Positions 16,522 through 26,162 are shown, numbered from the stretch's first letter. The stretch: 64,000 nucleotides of DNA from Methylobacter sp. (GCA_023229605.1 JALNYY010000001.1:62001-126000); one strand, 5' to 3'. The notes: generated by a model from the letters alone, not told the origin. Translations and numbers: made by a program.

Positions 16522-16643
16522 TTCTTGGACAGCTTGATAATCAGGACGACCAGCAGAACCACCACCAGTACGCCGATTACCGTCCAAATCCACATTCCTC
16601 CACCCATCCCGCCACTCATCCAACCATTTGTAAAATTCATCAT
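16518..16643 (-). CDS. 41-residue single-helix membrane peptide
   Basis: MMNFTNGWMSGGMGGGMWIW, then TVIGVLVVVLLVVLIIKLSKK. A Gly/Met-rich N-terminal patch precedes one strongly hydrophobic helix and a basic end. The Met spacing (M-x(3)-M-x(3)-M) resembles copper-binding Met motifs, but that is inference. It is directly downstream of the copper ATPase (75-base gap) and overlaps the next gene by four bases. A decayed duplicate is at 15860. Confidence 0.65.
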   Translation of the reverse strand: MMNFTNGWMSGGMGGGMWIWTVIGVLVVVLLVVLIIKLSKK

Positions 16644-16717
16644 AAAAAATTCCTTTCGTTGCACTGCGACTAATCCACCATCTGGCAATCCTAATGGTGT
16701 CCGTATTTAACGTCTTG

Positions 16718-18736
16718 TTAATGTTTTATTTTCAGCAGTCGCGCATTGATAGCCACGATCACCGTGCTCGCCGACATCAGCACCGCACCCAGAGCGGGAG
16801 TGAGCAGCATACCCCATGCGTAAAGCGCTCCGGCCGCCAGCGGAATGGCAACAACGTTATAGCCCGTGGCCCAGACAAGGTTTTGAATCATTTTCCGGTA
16901 CGTGGCACGAGAAAGCTGCACGATGGCCACGACATCCAACGGATTGCTCCGAACCAGAATCACATCGGCAGTTTCCACCGCCACATCGGAACCAGCTCCA
17001 ATGGCGATGCCCACATCAGCTTGCGCCAGCGCCGGGGCATCGTTCACGCCGTCGCCAGTCATGGCCACCAGCACGCCACGGGATTGAACCTCTTTCACTT
17101 TGGCGGCTTTGTCCTGGGGCAGAACTTCGGCGAAGTATTCATCCAGTCCGATCTGATCCGAAACCCATTTGGCCGTCGCTTTGTTATCACCGGTGAGCAT
17201 CATGCAGCGGATGTTCAACGCCTTAAGGGCATCGATGGCTTGCTTCGCTTCGGGCCGGACGATGTCCGCCAGGGCCATAGCTCCCTTCAACTGCCCGTCT
17301 ACGAGAATAAACACGACCGTCTTGCCTTGAGCTTGCAGTGGCTCGACGCGCTGGTCGGTCATGCCGATGTTTTGTTCCTGCAGGTAGCCGGGGCTGACCA
17401 CCTTGACCTCCTTGCCATCGACCCGACCTTCAGCGCCTTTGCCCGGGATGCTCTTGAAGTTTTCGACGGGCAGCTTCTGTTCTGACGCAGCGGCGATACC
17501 CCTGGCGATGGGATGTTCGGAATTAGCGTCCACGGCGGCCGCATACTTGCGTAGAGTGTCTTCGTCGATGTCCTGTGAAAACACCAGTGTGTCGGTCACG
17601 CCAAAGCGGCCCTCGGTCAGTGTGCCGGTCTTATCAAAAATGATGGCCTGCAGTTTTCGTGCGCCTTCGAAAGCACCGCGATTACGAATGAGCAAACCGT
17701 TTTTCGCGGCCAGCGCCGTGGAGACGGCCACCACCAGCGGCACCGCCAGGCCGAGCGCGTGCGGACAAGCGATGACCATCACGGTGACGGCGCGTTCTAT
17801 GGCGAATGCGAAGTCCTTGCCCATGAAAACCAGCCAGGCAAGGAGGGTGAACGCTCCGCCCCCCAGGGCAACAATGGTGAGCCACAACGCGGCGGTGTCG
17901 GCAAGGTTTTGGGTCTTCGATTTGCTTTCCTGGGCCTGTTTGACCAGGTCAATGACCTGCGATAAAAACGAATCCTTGCCGGTGCCTTTGACCTCGATAG
18001 TGAGTGAGCCTTCGCCGTTGATGGAGCCGCCAATAACCTTGCCGCCGGTCTTCTTGGTGACCGGGGTTGATTCCCCGGTAAGCATCGCTTCATTAACCGA
18101 ACTTTCACCCTCAAAGATGACACCGTCTGCGGGAATCTTCTCGCCTGGCTTGATCAGGACTTTGTCATCCACAGCCAGTTCGCCGAGAGGTACGTCTTTC
18201 ATGCTGCCGTCGGGCATGAGTTTGTGGGCGTCGGAGGGCATAAGTTTAGCCAGTTCCTCCAGCGCCTTTGAGGCGCCCATTACGGACTTCATTTCAATCC
18301 AATGCCCGAGCAACATGATGTCAACGAGGGTTGCAAGCTCCCAGAAGAACATCTTGCCGGTCAGGCCGAACACCACCGCGCTACTGTAAAGATAGGCGGT
18401 GGTGATGGCGACGGCGACCAGCGTCATCATTCCTGGCTGCCGGGATTTAAGTTCCTCGAAAAATCCTTTAAGAAACGGCCAGCCTCCATACCAAAAGACC
18501 GCAGATGAAAGGCCGAATAGAACATAGATGTCGCCCGGAAAACGAATGGCTTCTCGCAGTCCCACTAGCGTTTGGAGCATCGGCGAGAGGACGAGAATCG
18601 GCAGGGTCAGGGCCAGCGAGATCCAGAACCGATTCCGGAAATCCGCCGCCATGTGGGCATGATGGTCGTGGCTGGCGTGAGCGGCGTGTGCCGGCTTCGA
18701 TTCGGGAGCCTTGAGGTGGTCGGTATTGGGTTTCAT
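16718..18736 (-). CDS. Copper-translocating P1B ATPase, CPH (CopB, P1B-3) type
   Basis: 672 residues. N-terminal His-rich region (HAAHASHDHHAH, residues 17-28) replaces Cys-type metal-binding domains. Core motifs: TGES (220-223), CPH at 324-326 in the sixth helix, DKTGT (368-372), GDGVNDAP near 560, and the last helix pair YNVVAIPLAAG...MSASTVIVAINA. CPH ATPases of the CopB group export Cu, often Cu(II) or Ag, from the cytoplasm; metal preference cannot be read from sequence. Note that this CopB is unrelated to the outer-membrane CopB at 4042. It probably leads the small membrane-protein operon downstream. Confidence 0.93.
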   Translation of the reverse strand: MKPNTDHLKAPESKPAHAAHASHDHHAHMAADFRNRFWISLALTLPILVLSPMLQTLVGLREAIRFPGDIYVLFGLSSAVFWYGGWPFLKGFFEELKSRQPGMMTLVAVAITTAYLYSSAVVFGLTGKMFFWELATLVDIMLLGHWIEMKSVMGASKALEELAKLMPSDAHKLMPDGSMKDVPLGELAVDDKVLIKPGEKIPADGVIFEGESSVNEAMLTGESTPVTKKTGGKVIGGSINGEGSLTIEVKGTGKDSFLSQVIDLVKQAQESKSKTQNLADTAALWLTIVALGGGAFTLLAWLVFMGKDFAFAIERAVTVMVIACPHALGLAVPLVVAVSTALAAKNGLLIRNRGAFEGARKLQAIIFDKTGTLTEGRFGVTDTLVFSQDIDEDTLRKYAAAVDANSEHPIARGIAAASEQKLPVENFKSIPGKGAEGRVDGKEVKVVSPGYLQEQNIGMTDQRVEPLQAQGKTVVFILVDGQLKGAMALADIVRPEAKQAIDALKALNIRCMMLTGDNKATAKWVSDQIGLDEYFAEVLPQDKAAKVKEVQSRGVLVAMTGDGVNDAPALAQADVGIAIGAGSDVAVETADVILVRSNPLDVVAIVQLSRATYRKMIQNLVWATGYNVVAIPLAAGALYAWGMLLTPALGAVLMSASTVIVAINARLLKIKH

Positions 18737-18816
18737 AATGGGTATTCTCCTTTCTTTACTATGTCATGGATTTCGTGAGCCAGTGTGAGCGAAATACCAG
18801 CACCTACAATTGCATA

Positions 18817-18840
18817 GGGGAGGGTAGCATTCCCATCCCC
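18817..18840. terminator. Conserved hairpin downstream of the lipoprotein cassette (copy 2)
   Basis: GGGGAGGG-TAGCATT-CCCATCCCC, one mismatch in the stem. Same position relative to the lipoprotein stop as in the other cassettes. Confidence 0.55.
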
Positions 18841-18856
18841 TAACTTGTGTGAAGCG

Positions 18857-19195
18857 TTACATCTGACGATACATATTTGCCATACTCAAACCCGCCTCGG
18901 AGGCTTTTTCATAGGCGTTAATCAGTGCCTGGCAATGGTCTTTAAAACTTTGCGCATGTCTACCGTAGAGATAGCTTTTTGACTCGTACTGGCTAAGAAG
19001 TTTCTTGTGTTCCTCAGCCTTAAGCTGCATTTCTTTGGCCGCTTCCTCATAGCGTTTCGCCAGCGCCTCATGATCGGCGTTGGATTTTGCGTTTTGCACG
19101 GCTTGAGTCATATCCATCGGATGCGGGTTCATCTCGCTACATGCGGTCAGTGAACCAAGAACCAAAAGCAGGGTGATCAGGTGTGTGTGTTTCAC
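18857..19195 (-). CDS. 112-residue lipoprotein of unknown function (copy 2)
   Basis: Signal peptide MKHTHLITLLLVLGSLTAC with lipobox LTAC; Cys19 would be lipidated. The mature protein starts SEMNPHPMDMTQAVQNA and is almost wholly helical and charged (HEALAKRYEEAAKEMQLKAE, EHKKLLSQYESKSYLYGR, FKDHCQALINAYEKASEAGL), suggesting a helical hairpin or coiled coil at a membrane. Conserved in all copies: two early His/Met residues, a single Cys after KDH, and SYLYGR. Copies are at 2937 (dead), 50680 (truncated), 51041 and 56572. No known family recognised. Confidence 0.75.
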   Translation of the reverse strand: MKHTHLITLLLVLGSLTACSEMNPHPMDMTQAVQNAKSNADHEALAKRYEEAAKEMQLKAEEHKKLLSQYESKSYLYGRHAQSFKDHCQALINAYEKASEAGLSMANMYRQM

Positions 19196-19319
19196 GGGTT
19201 TTCTCCAGAATAATTTAAAAAAACATAGTTTTTCAGATTGTTAGCATATCGTCCAGTTGGTAATGACATCGCTCATCCTCTTTAAACAATAGGAGGATAA
19301 CGAGGTAGGCTGAAAACTT

Positions 19320-21713
19320 TTAGAGTGTGGTGCTGGACGCTGACACACCAATCCCTACCTGAAAATCTTTTCCTTCCCATCCCTCTTGCCACAGAATTGT
19401 GAAGACGATGCGCGCGCCGGCCTGGAGTTGGGCGGATGGTAAATCTCCGAACCAGCAACCGAATCCCGCATCACGCGTTACCAAGTCATTGGCCGTCGCC
19501 CAGCCATCAAAGCTCCAATGTATCGTCGCCATTTTTTCGGTGATGATGCGGAGCGCTTTCCCTTGGGCGATCCGCTGCGGCTGATGAGCGAGCGTCCACA
19601 TTTCAATCTTGCTGCCCGTCCCGGCCTTGGCGTAGCGCTGATAAACCGGCTCGATGCGGTCAAAACAAACCCCATCCTTGTGACTGCGCACCAGGGTCAC
19701 ATACTCCGCGTGCGACCAACACAGCGGCATGGCCGAACCGGTCGGGCCACCACGCTTCATCTTTCCCTCCGGTAAATCGTCGGCGTCCCAGAGCTGTTCC
19801 GGCAACAAGCCGCCCTCGTTGGCGAATTTCTCCATCGCCTCGATGAAAGGCAGCGGATCGCGTCCGGCGGCCAGTTCATAATGAGCACGTTCGCCCACCA
19901 GAATCGGCCAGCATCGGCCTTCGCCCGTTCCGTCGTAGGCGCTGCCGTCGGGCTTCTGGCCATAGCCATCGTGATTGTAACGGCGCCAGCACGGCCCTTG
20001 GGGCAGATCGCGTTTGAGCACCTGATCAATCACCGCGACGGAATCGACCATCAGCGGCCCATCCGCGGCGCGAACCCCCAGCCGGACCAGCTGGAGAAAG
20101 TCGCCGCCGACGATATTGCGTGCCGGATGCTTGCCGCCGCCGTTGGCTAGAACAATCTCCGCCTCATCCGGGTCAGGCAAAGCCGCGGCTTGTTTCGGAT
20201 CGCCGGGCGTGATACGAACGTAGTGTCTCGGTTTGCCCTTCACCAATTCGCCGCGATTGGTAACCAGCCATTCTTCCAGGTGCGCCGAAAGCCAGTCCGC
20301 GTAATCGAGCAGGAAGTCCACGGCCAGCGCGTATTTCCAGCCGCGCGCAAATTCCGCCGCACACACCACGCTCGCGATGATTGTCGCTAGCGTCGAAGGC
20401 GAGTAACCGGAATTCTCCTCCCAACGCTCCTGCGCTGTCACCGGTCCGTGCAGGATGACATAACGCGCGGAGCGCGAGACCAGCGACCAAGGATCGAACT
20501 GCCGGAGCGCGTCCATCTGCTGCAATCGCCAGGCGAGCAGAATCGGCGCAGCCACTTCATCCAGTTGATTTCCTTTCCAGTAAGCCTCGCCAGTAATCGA
20601 ACTGTTTTGCGGCAAGCTGCCATCGTCTGCCTGGACACACGCAAGCCAGATCAGCGCGCGTAACGGTGACTCCGTGTGCCCGCAGGCCAGCAGCGCCGTG
20701 GCGGTTTGCACCATGTCGCGTGTCCAGACCAGATGATAGCCGCCGCGGTCGCTGTCGTCCTTCGTATCGCCCCAGGGGATGCTTAGCGACGCCACGAAGG
20801 CGCCCTGGAACGTCTTGTCTTCATGCGCCAGCAACACGCATTGGCTCAAGCGCATCAATGAACCGCCGTCTTTGGTGTGCGTGCTCAAATCGACTTCGGT
20901 ACGAGTGCGCTGCCATTGGCCGATATACTTCTCACGCTGGTCGGCGAAAGGAGTGGCGAACGCTTGCAGGAGATGGGCTGAAGCGCTGTGCCGAGTGCGC
21001 CCGAAGCCCACGCCAAGCGTGAACTCCATTCCGTCCGATAAATCAATCTCCCCTATCAAAGCGATGTTGCCGTCCTCGGCCTGTTCGAATTCCCAATCCA
21101 TTTTGAAGTTGTCCATCAAGTCCTGCCAGCCATCGCTAAATCCGACGTAGCCGACGGAGCGCCTCGTGAAATCGGGTGTACAACCGAACGACATATCGAT
21201 GTCCTCCCGTTGCACGTCGAAGAGCTTCCGGCCATCCAATCCGCACCACCAGGCCGAGTTGTTCTTGCCAGTGCCTTTCATGTGTGGGGCGAGCAGAGCG
21301 TAAAGACGCAATTTGCCGCGCAGTTTCGAGTCCAGGACTTCCAGCCGCGTGTGCATCAACAAAACCGACGAGTGCGGATCCACGACGATTTCTTTGATGA
21401 GGCGATAGCGGCCCTCGCGGTCGGAGTTGGTGAGCCGGTAAAACAGAGCGTTTTGCTCCGGGTATTCGATTTGGTGGAGCAGGTCGCGCCGTTCCTCGTG
21501 GCAGAACGATTCACCGTCGGTGATGAGAAACTGCAGGTCGCGCGTATTGGGCGAATCTACATGTGGAAAATAAATCTCGTTGACGATGCCGTGGCTGAGC
21601 GTGAACCAGAGGCGGGAGCTGCTGTGATACGCAGTGCCGATGCCCTCCTTGGCGCTGGACGTCCAGCGTGGCTCAATCCCTGGCGCCCCAAAGGCGATGG
21701 CGTTCTTTTTCAT
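19320..21713 (-). CDS. GH15 glucoamylase / glucodextranase-like glycoside hydrolase
   Basis: 797 residues. The N-terminal beta domain (AFGAPGIEPRWTSSAKEGIGTAY...LSHGIVNEIYFPHVDSPNTRD) and the alpha/alpha barrel with RGGYHLVWTRDMVQTATALL and GEGRCWPILVGERAHYELAAG are typical of prokaryotic GH15 enzymes that release glucose from alpha-glucans. No signal peptide, so cytoplasmic glycogen or dextrin breakdown is likely. Its ATG overlaps the zwf stop by four bases (ATGA), placing it in an operon gnd-zwf-GH15, which would feed glucose to the oxidative pentose phosphate route. A truncated second copy (N-terminal 210 residues) is at 25519. Confidence 0.9.
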   Translation of the reverse strand: MKKNAIAFGAPGIEPRWTSSAKEGIGTAYHSSSRLWFTLSHGIVNEIYFPHVDSPNTRDLQFLITDGESFCHEERRDLLHQIEYPEQNALFYRLTNSDREGRYRLIKEIVVDPHSSVLLMHTRLEVLDSKLRGKLRLYALLAPHMKGTGKNNSAWWCGLDGRKLFDVQREDIDMSFGCTPDFTRRSVGYVGFSDGWQDLMDNFKMDWEFEQAEDGNIALIGEIDLSDGMEFTLGVGFGRTRHSASAHLLQAFATPFADQREKYIGQWQRTRTEVDLSTHTKDGGSLMRLSQCVLLAHEDKTFQGAFVASLSIPWGDTKDDSDRGGYHLVWTRDMVQTATALLACGHTESPLRALIWLACVQADDGSLPQNSSITGEAYWKGNQLDEVAAPILLAWRLQQMDALRQFDPWSLVSRSARYVILHGPVTAQERWEENSGYSPSTLATIIASVVCAAEFARGWKYALAVDFLLDYADWLSAHLEEWLVTNRGELVKGKPRHYVRITPGDPKQAAALPDPDEAEIVLANGGGKHPARNIVGGDFLQLVRLGVRAADGPLMVDSVAVIDQVLKRDLPQGPCWRRYNHDGYGQKPDGSAYDGTGEGRCWPILVGERAHYELAAGRDPLPFIEAMEKFANEGGLLPEQLWDADDLPEGKMKRGGPTGSAMPLCWSHAEYVTLVRSHKDGVCFDRIEPVYQRYAKAGTGSKIEMWTLAHQPQRIAQGKALRIITEKMATIHWSFDGWATANDLVTRDAGFGCWFGDLPSAQLQAGARIVFTILWQEGWEGKDFQVGIGVSASSTTL

Positions 21714-23110
21714 AGGTCAAACTTCTCTTTGCCGTGGGGTAGCAGCCAGACCGGGCTGTCGCAGCCACAGATGTCCGCCGTAAGCTTCTCGGCCTCGGGC
21801 GGCCCCCAGGTGCCGGGTTCGTATTCCTGCACGGGCGTTACCAAATCCAAAATCGGTTGCACGACCGCCCACGCGGCTTCCACGCCGTCCTGGCCCGCGA
21901 AGAGGGTACCGTCGCCCGCCATGGCATCCCCCAGGAGTCGCTCGTAGGCAGCCATCTCTTCCCCGTGCGGGTGGTCGACCACTTTGAGTTCCGTCGGATC
22001 ACCAATCAACTCCTCGCCTGGGCGCTTCACGCGGGCACCGATCGCAATCGTCATGTCGGGACTCAGCCGGAAACGCACATAGTTCGCCTGGCCCGGGCAC
22101 AGTTTGCTGAGCGCGGGCGGTTTGAACATCACCAACACCTCGGTCATCGTCGTAGGGAGGCACTTGCCCGCCCGGATAAAGAAGGGCACACCGTCCCAGC
22201 GCGGAGAGTCGACGTGGAGCCTGGCCGCGGCGAATGTTTCGACGTTCGAGTCACGGGCGACACCGTCCTCCTGGCGATAGCCTTGAAACTGCCCGCGCAC
22301 CACGTCCTCGGGACTGAGCGGGCGGATCATCCTGAACACCTTCGCCTGCTCTTCGCGGATCGACTCCTGGTTCGTTTTCGTTGGCGGCTCCATCGCGAGG
22401 AATCCAATGACCTGAAACAGGTGGTTCTGGATTACATCACGAATGGCACCGGACTCTTCGTAGAAACTGCCACGGCCATCGACCCCGAATGTTTCGGCCA
22501 TCGTGATCTGCACGCTCTCGACATAGTCGCGATTCCAGACCGGTTCGAGAAAGGTGTTCGCAAAGCGGAAGACCAGCAGGTTCTGCACCGTTTCCTTTCC
22601 AAGGTAATGGTCGATGCGGAAGATGCTTGATTCGTCGAAGACCGTGTGGAGCGTCGCGCTGAGCGCTTGTGCGGACGGGAGGTCACGGCCGAAGGGCTTC
22701 TCGACGATCACTCGCGCGCCCTGATCGCAACCCGACTGGCCGAGTGCCTTAATCACCCTTGGGAACACGCTTGGAGGGATGGCGAGATAATGCAGCGGGT
22801 GCGCAGCATCACCGAGTTCCTTGCGAAGCGCGGCGTGGGTGGCAGGAGCCCCGTAGTCGCCGCTGATGTAGCGGAGGTGCTGCTGGAACTTCGCGAACAC
22901 CGCCTCGTCGAAGCCGTCTTGTTTCTCGACGCTTGCGCGGGCACGCGCCTGGAACTTCTCGATCGTCCAGTCCGATCTTGCGACCCCGATGACTGGAACT
23001 TGCAGATGTCCCCGCCGCTCCATCGCATAGAGTGCCGGGAAAATCTTCTTGTAAACGAGGTCGCCGGTGGCCCCGAAGAGGACCAGAGCGTCGGATTGAG
23101 GCATGTTCAT
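21710..23110 (-). CDS. zwf: Glucose-6-phosphate dehydrogenase
   Basis: 466 residues. NADP-dependent oxidation of glucose-6-phosphate to 6-phosphogluconolactone. Motifs: GATGDLVYKKIFPALY (nucleotide-binding), IVEKPFGRDL, and the active-site RIDHYLGKETVQN with catalytic His. Slightly shorter than the usual 480-500 residues but with no gap seen. It follows gnd with a 10-base gap and overlaps the GH15 gene, so the three form one transcription unit. GC-rich compared with the flanking mobile regions. Confidence 0.95.
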   Translation of the reverse strand: MNMPQSDALVLFGATGDLVYKKIFPALYAMERRGHLQVPVIGVARSDWTIEKFQARARASVEKQDGFDEAVFAKFQQHLRYISGDYGAPATHAALRKELGDAAHPLHYLAIPPSVFPRVIKALGQSGCDQGARVIVEKPFGRDLPSAQALSATLHTVFDESSIFRIDHYLGKETVQNLLVFRFANTFLEPVWNRDYVESVQITMAETFGVDGRGSFYEESGAIRDVIQNHLFQVIGFLAMEPPTKTNQESIREEQAKVFRMIRPLSPEDVVRGQFQGYRQEDGVARDSNVETFAAARLHVDSPRWDGVPFFIRAGKCLPTTMTEVLVMFKPPALSKLCPGQANYVRFRLSPDMTIAIGARVKRPGEELIGDPTELKVVDHPHGEEMAAYERLLGDAMAGDGTLFAGQDGVEAAWAVVQPILDLVTPVQEYEPGTWGPPEAEKLTADICGCDSPVWLLPHGKEKFDL

Positions 23111-23120
23111 GGTGTGGTCC

Positions 23121-24155
23121 TTATTTCTCTAGTTTTTCCAAATGGCCGCCGAACCCGTAGCGCATGGCCGACAGCAGCTTACCCTGAAAATCCGCCTCGC
23201 CGCGAGAAGCGAATCTCGCATACAGCGCCGTTGTGAGCACCGGCACCGGCACGCCTTCGTCGATGGCGGCCTTGATCGTCCACCGGCCTTCGCCGGAGTC
23301 CGACACCCGGCCCTCGAAATCGGAGAGGTTGGCATCCCTGACCAATGCGCTCGCCGTCAAGTCCAGCAGCCACGAGGCGATGACGCTGCCGCGCCGCCAC
23401 ACTTCGGCGACGTCCGCCAGATTCAGGTCGTATTGATAAAGCTCGGGATCGCGGAGCGGCGTCGTCTCGGCATCGGAGTCGTGTTGTTGCTTGCCGATAT
23501 TGGCGGCACGCAACACGCTTAACCCTTCGGCATAGGCTTCCATGAGACCATACTCAATGCCGTTGTGGACCATCTTGACGAAGTGACCGGCACCGTTCGG
23601 GCCGCAATGCAAATAACCCTGCTCCGACGTGCCGCCGACCTGCTCTCGTCCGGTTGTGCGCGGAATGTCACCAGTGCCCGGCGCCAGCGTGGCGAAGACA
23701 GGATCGAGATGCTGCACCACGTTTTTCTCGCCACCAATCATCATGCAGTAGCCGCGTTCCAATCCCCAAACACCGCCGCTCGTTCCCACGTCCACATAGT
23801 GGATCTTCTTCGACGCGAGTTCCTTCGTGCGGCGTATGTCATCCACGTAGCAGGAATTGCCGCCGTCAATCACGATGTCGCCGGGCTCCAACAGCGGCAG
23901 CAGGTCGGCAATGACCTTGTCCACGACTGCAGCGGGCACCATCAACCAAACGGCTCGCGGCGGTTCGAGTTTCTTCACGAGGTCAGCGAGCGAGGAGGCA
24001 CCGACTGCTTTCTCCTTGACCAAGTCCTTCACCTTCTGCGGCGACCGGTTGAAGACTACACACTCATGGCCTCCCTTGATCAGCCGTCGCACCATGTTGG
24101 AGCCCATTCGGCCCAATCCCATCATCCCGATTTGCCTTGTTGTTTTCTTTTTCAT
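23121..24155 (-). CDS. gnd: 6-phosphogluconate dehydrogenase, short (YqeC/GntZ-like) type
   Basis: 344 residues; oxidises 6-phosphogluconate to ribulose 5-phosphate. N-terminal Rossmann motif IGMMGLGRMGSNMVRRL, substrate motifs DVGTSGG and CGPNGAGHFVKMVHNGIEYGLM (catalytic Lys and Asn). The length is that of the short decarboxylating type found in many bacteria, rather than the 470-residue dimeric form. Located immediately before zwf. A decayed N-terminal fragment of a related gene is at 28663. Confidence 0.93.
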   Translation of the reverse strand: MKKKTTRQIGMMGLGRMGSNMVRRLIKGGHECVVFNRSPQKVKDLVKEKAVGASSLADLVKKLEPPRAVWLMVPAAVVDKVIADLLPLLEPGDIVIDGGNSCYVDDIRRTKELASKKIHYVDVGTSGGVWGLERGYCMMIGGEKNVVQHLDPVFATLAPGTGDIPRTTGREQVGGTSEQGYLHCGPNGAGHFVKMVHNGIEYGLMEAYAEGLSVLRAANIGKQQHDSDAETTPLRDPELYQYDLNLADVAEVWRRGSVIASWLLDLTASALVRDANLSDFEGRVSDSGEGRWTIKAAIDEGVPVPVLTTALYARFASRGEADFQGKLLSAMRYGFGGHLEKLEK

Positions 24156-24220
24156 AACAGCCTTTGCGATTTGTTTTGGTTAGTCTATTGCGTGGTTCAC
24201 GGCCGTTCGCCGCTTCTCCC

Positions 24221-24808
24221 TCACGAGGGACGGGCCTTATTAACAGGGCGTCGCCCGCCATCGGCATTTGCCCACAACCGAAATCCGCCGATGAATGCTT
24301 TCGTGTTGTCGCTGGCGCGGCAACCGGGAGGCAGCTCCTTCAGGTTATTGACGTTGCCTCCGCCCAGAACTACGTCGTCGGGTTCGAGGGCGGCGATCAG
24401 GCGCTCCACCACGTCCACGACATGCCGCCGCCATCTTTTTTTGCCGTGCTTCTTCTTGAGTCCGCGAACCCCCACATAATCCTCGTAAGTCGCCTTCTTG
24501 TAAGGTAGGTGGGCTAGTTTCATGGGCACGACGATGCCATCCACAATCATAACGGAGCCCAGGCCGGTTCCCAGGCCCAGGAAGAGCATCTTGCCGTGTT
24601 TGTAGTTACCCAAGGCTTGCATGGCCGCATCATTGATAACCTTCACCGGACGCTTGAACGCGGCTGCCAGTCCGATCAGAACGGCGGCACACAGTTGGAT
24701 GCCGTCCGCAAGGTACAGTATCACGTGCTGTAAGTGCTCCTTCACCAACGAGGAGACGAGTGGGCCAGACGGGTCGATCATGCTCTCGGTACTCAATGCC
24801 ATCTCCAA
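24221..24808 (-). pseudogene. Polyphosphate glucokinase-like ROK protein, N-terminally truncated
   Basis: From KRPVKVINDAAMQALGNYKH onward the product matches ROK-family polyphosphate glucokinases: MLFLGLGTGLGSVMIVDG, MKLAHLPYKKATYEDYVG, VVLGGGNVNNLKELPPG, AFIGGFRLW. The first 90-100 residues, including the phosphate-binding IDIGGTGIK motif, are absent and replaced by unrelated sequence (MEMALSTESMIDPSGPL, HVILYLADGIQL). So it is a fusion remnant, probably inactive. In intact form it would have supplied glucose-6-phosphate to the zwf-gnd genes next door. Confidence 0.75.
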
Positions 24809-24821
24809 GAGAGAGACGTTA

Positions 24822-25464
24822 CTAATTGTCGAGTCCCCGTTTCACGTAGTCGCCGATCAGCAGCACCGTCGGGTAGAGAACCTCGTCTTCTTCCTGAATA
24901 TGCAAGATCAGGCTCTCGGCGAAGCGGACGTAGTCCGTTTTTCCCCCCTCCTTGGCCGCTTCCGCAAGCTTCTTGAGACCCGCCACGAGATTGCGGTGGT
25001 CGCTGCGGATCTGCGGCAGACCGGCTACTCAACTTTTCGGCCACATTGACGGCCGCGCCCATCTCCGGCGTCACCTTCCCCTGCGCTAGCACGGGCAACA
25101 CTCCGAGCGACGGGAAGACATCCTTCGCCATCGCGAAATGGGCGGTCCCGAGCTTCTCGATCGTCCGGGCCGCGTCCCCGACCTTGCCGCCCTCCTCCGT
25201 GGCCTTGACGAACTCGGCGTGAAAGGCTTCGTGCCGTTTCTGTAGCGAATCGGGAATCTTGAGTTCCAGCGACTCATTGCTCTCACCCCGCAGTGCCGCG
25301 GGCATTGGACTACCCGCTCGACAAGACCCCAGCAGTGCGACGGCGAGAAGGACGGCTGGCAAAACCACAGCGTTGCTCCTGGACATGGCAGGTACTTCTT
25401 TGGTTGATGCCCGCCACGAAGTTAGGAAGGTTAGAAACAGGGAAATTAATAATTTGGTTTTCAT
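24822..25464 (-). pseudogene. Hemerythrin-like HHE lipoprotein, frameshifted, with captured leader
   Basis: The product from the Met at 25386 has its own lipobox (VALLGSCRAG) and a four-helix HHE pattern: KRHEAFHAEFVKA, LGTAHFAMAKDVFPSLGVLP; after about base 25030 the frame changes and continues SDHRNLVAGLKKLAEAAKEG and SLILHIQEEDEVLYPTVLLIG to a stop at 24822. Together the halves give the His/Glu ligands of a non-heme di-iron hemerythrin-like protein. In front, and in frame, is the start of the 112-residue lipoprotein gene (MKTKLLISLFLTFLTS, from 25464), so two signal peptides are stacked. The single frameshift may be real or a consensus error. Confidence 0.65.
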
Positions 25465-25518
25465 GGGTTTTCTCCAGAGTAATTCAAAAATAGTTTTGTG
25501 ACATCGTTTTTTAGATTG
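25420..25518 (-). repeat. Stray 5' leader of the lipoprotein cassette
   Basis: Bases 25440-25518 carry the cassette's signal-peptide start and upstream leader (TTTTCATGGGTTTTCTCCAG, AGTAATTCAAAAATAGTT, ACATCGTTTTT-AGATTGT). The match stops exactly where the GH15 fragment begins (about 25519). The body of the lipoprotein gene is missing. Confidence 0.75.
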
Positions 25519-26162
25519 TCCTGTTCGAATTCCCAATCCATTTTGAAGTTATCCATCAAGTCCTGCCAGCCATCGCTGAAACCGACGTAGCCGACGGAGC
25601 GCCTCGTGAAATCGGGCGTGCAACCGAACGACATATCAATGTCCTCCCGTTGCACGTCGAAGAGCTTCCGGCCATCCAATCCACACCACCAGGCCGAGTT
25701 ATTATTGCCAGTGCCTTTCAGGTGTGGGGCGAGCAGCGCGTAAAGGCGCAGTTTGCCGCGCAGCTTTTGGTCCAGGATTTCCATCCGCGTGTGCATCAAC
25801 AAAACCGACGAATGCGGGTCCACGACGATTTCTTTGACGAGGTGGTAGCGGCCTTCGAGGTCGGAGTTGATGAGGCGGTAAAACAACGAGTTTTGCTCCG
25901 GGTATTCGGTCTTGTGAAGCAGGTCGCGCCGTTCCTCGTGGCAGAACGATTCGCCGTCGGTAATGAGAAACTGCAAGTCGCGGGTGTTGGGCGAATCGAC
26001 ATGTGGAAAATAAATCTCGTTGACGATGCCGTGGCTGAGCGTGAACCAGAGTCGGGAACTGCTGTGATACGCCGTGCCGATGCCCTCCTTGGCGCTGGAC
26101 GTCCAGTGCGGCTCAATCCCTGGCGCGCCGAAGGCGGTGGAGTTTTTATTCACAGTATTCAT
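25519..26162 (-). pseudogene. GH15 glucoamylase, N-terminal fragment (copy 2)
   Basis: Starts MNTVNKNSTAFGAPGIEP at 26162 and matches the first about 210 residues of the full GH15 at 19320 with high identity, ending at KMDWEFEQ. There the sequence jumps into the lipoprotein leader. The start codon overlaps the stop of the DUF4396 gene (ATGA), so in an ancestor DUF4396 and GH15 were adjacent in an operon. Confidence 0.9.

Noticed and set aside
17403..18389. Long plus-strand frame opposite the copper P1B ATPase
   Set aside because: Antisense to conserved ATPase motifs; Ser/Thr/Pro-rich composition typical of a shadow frame.
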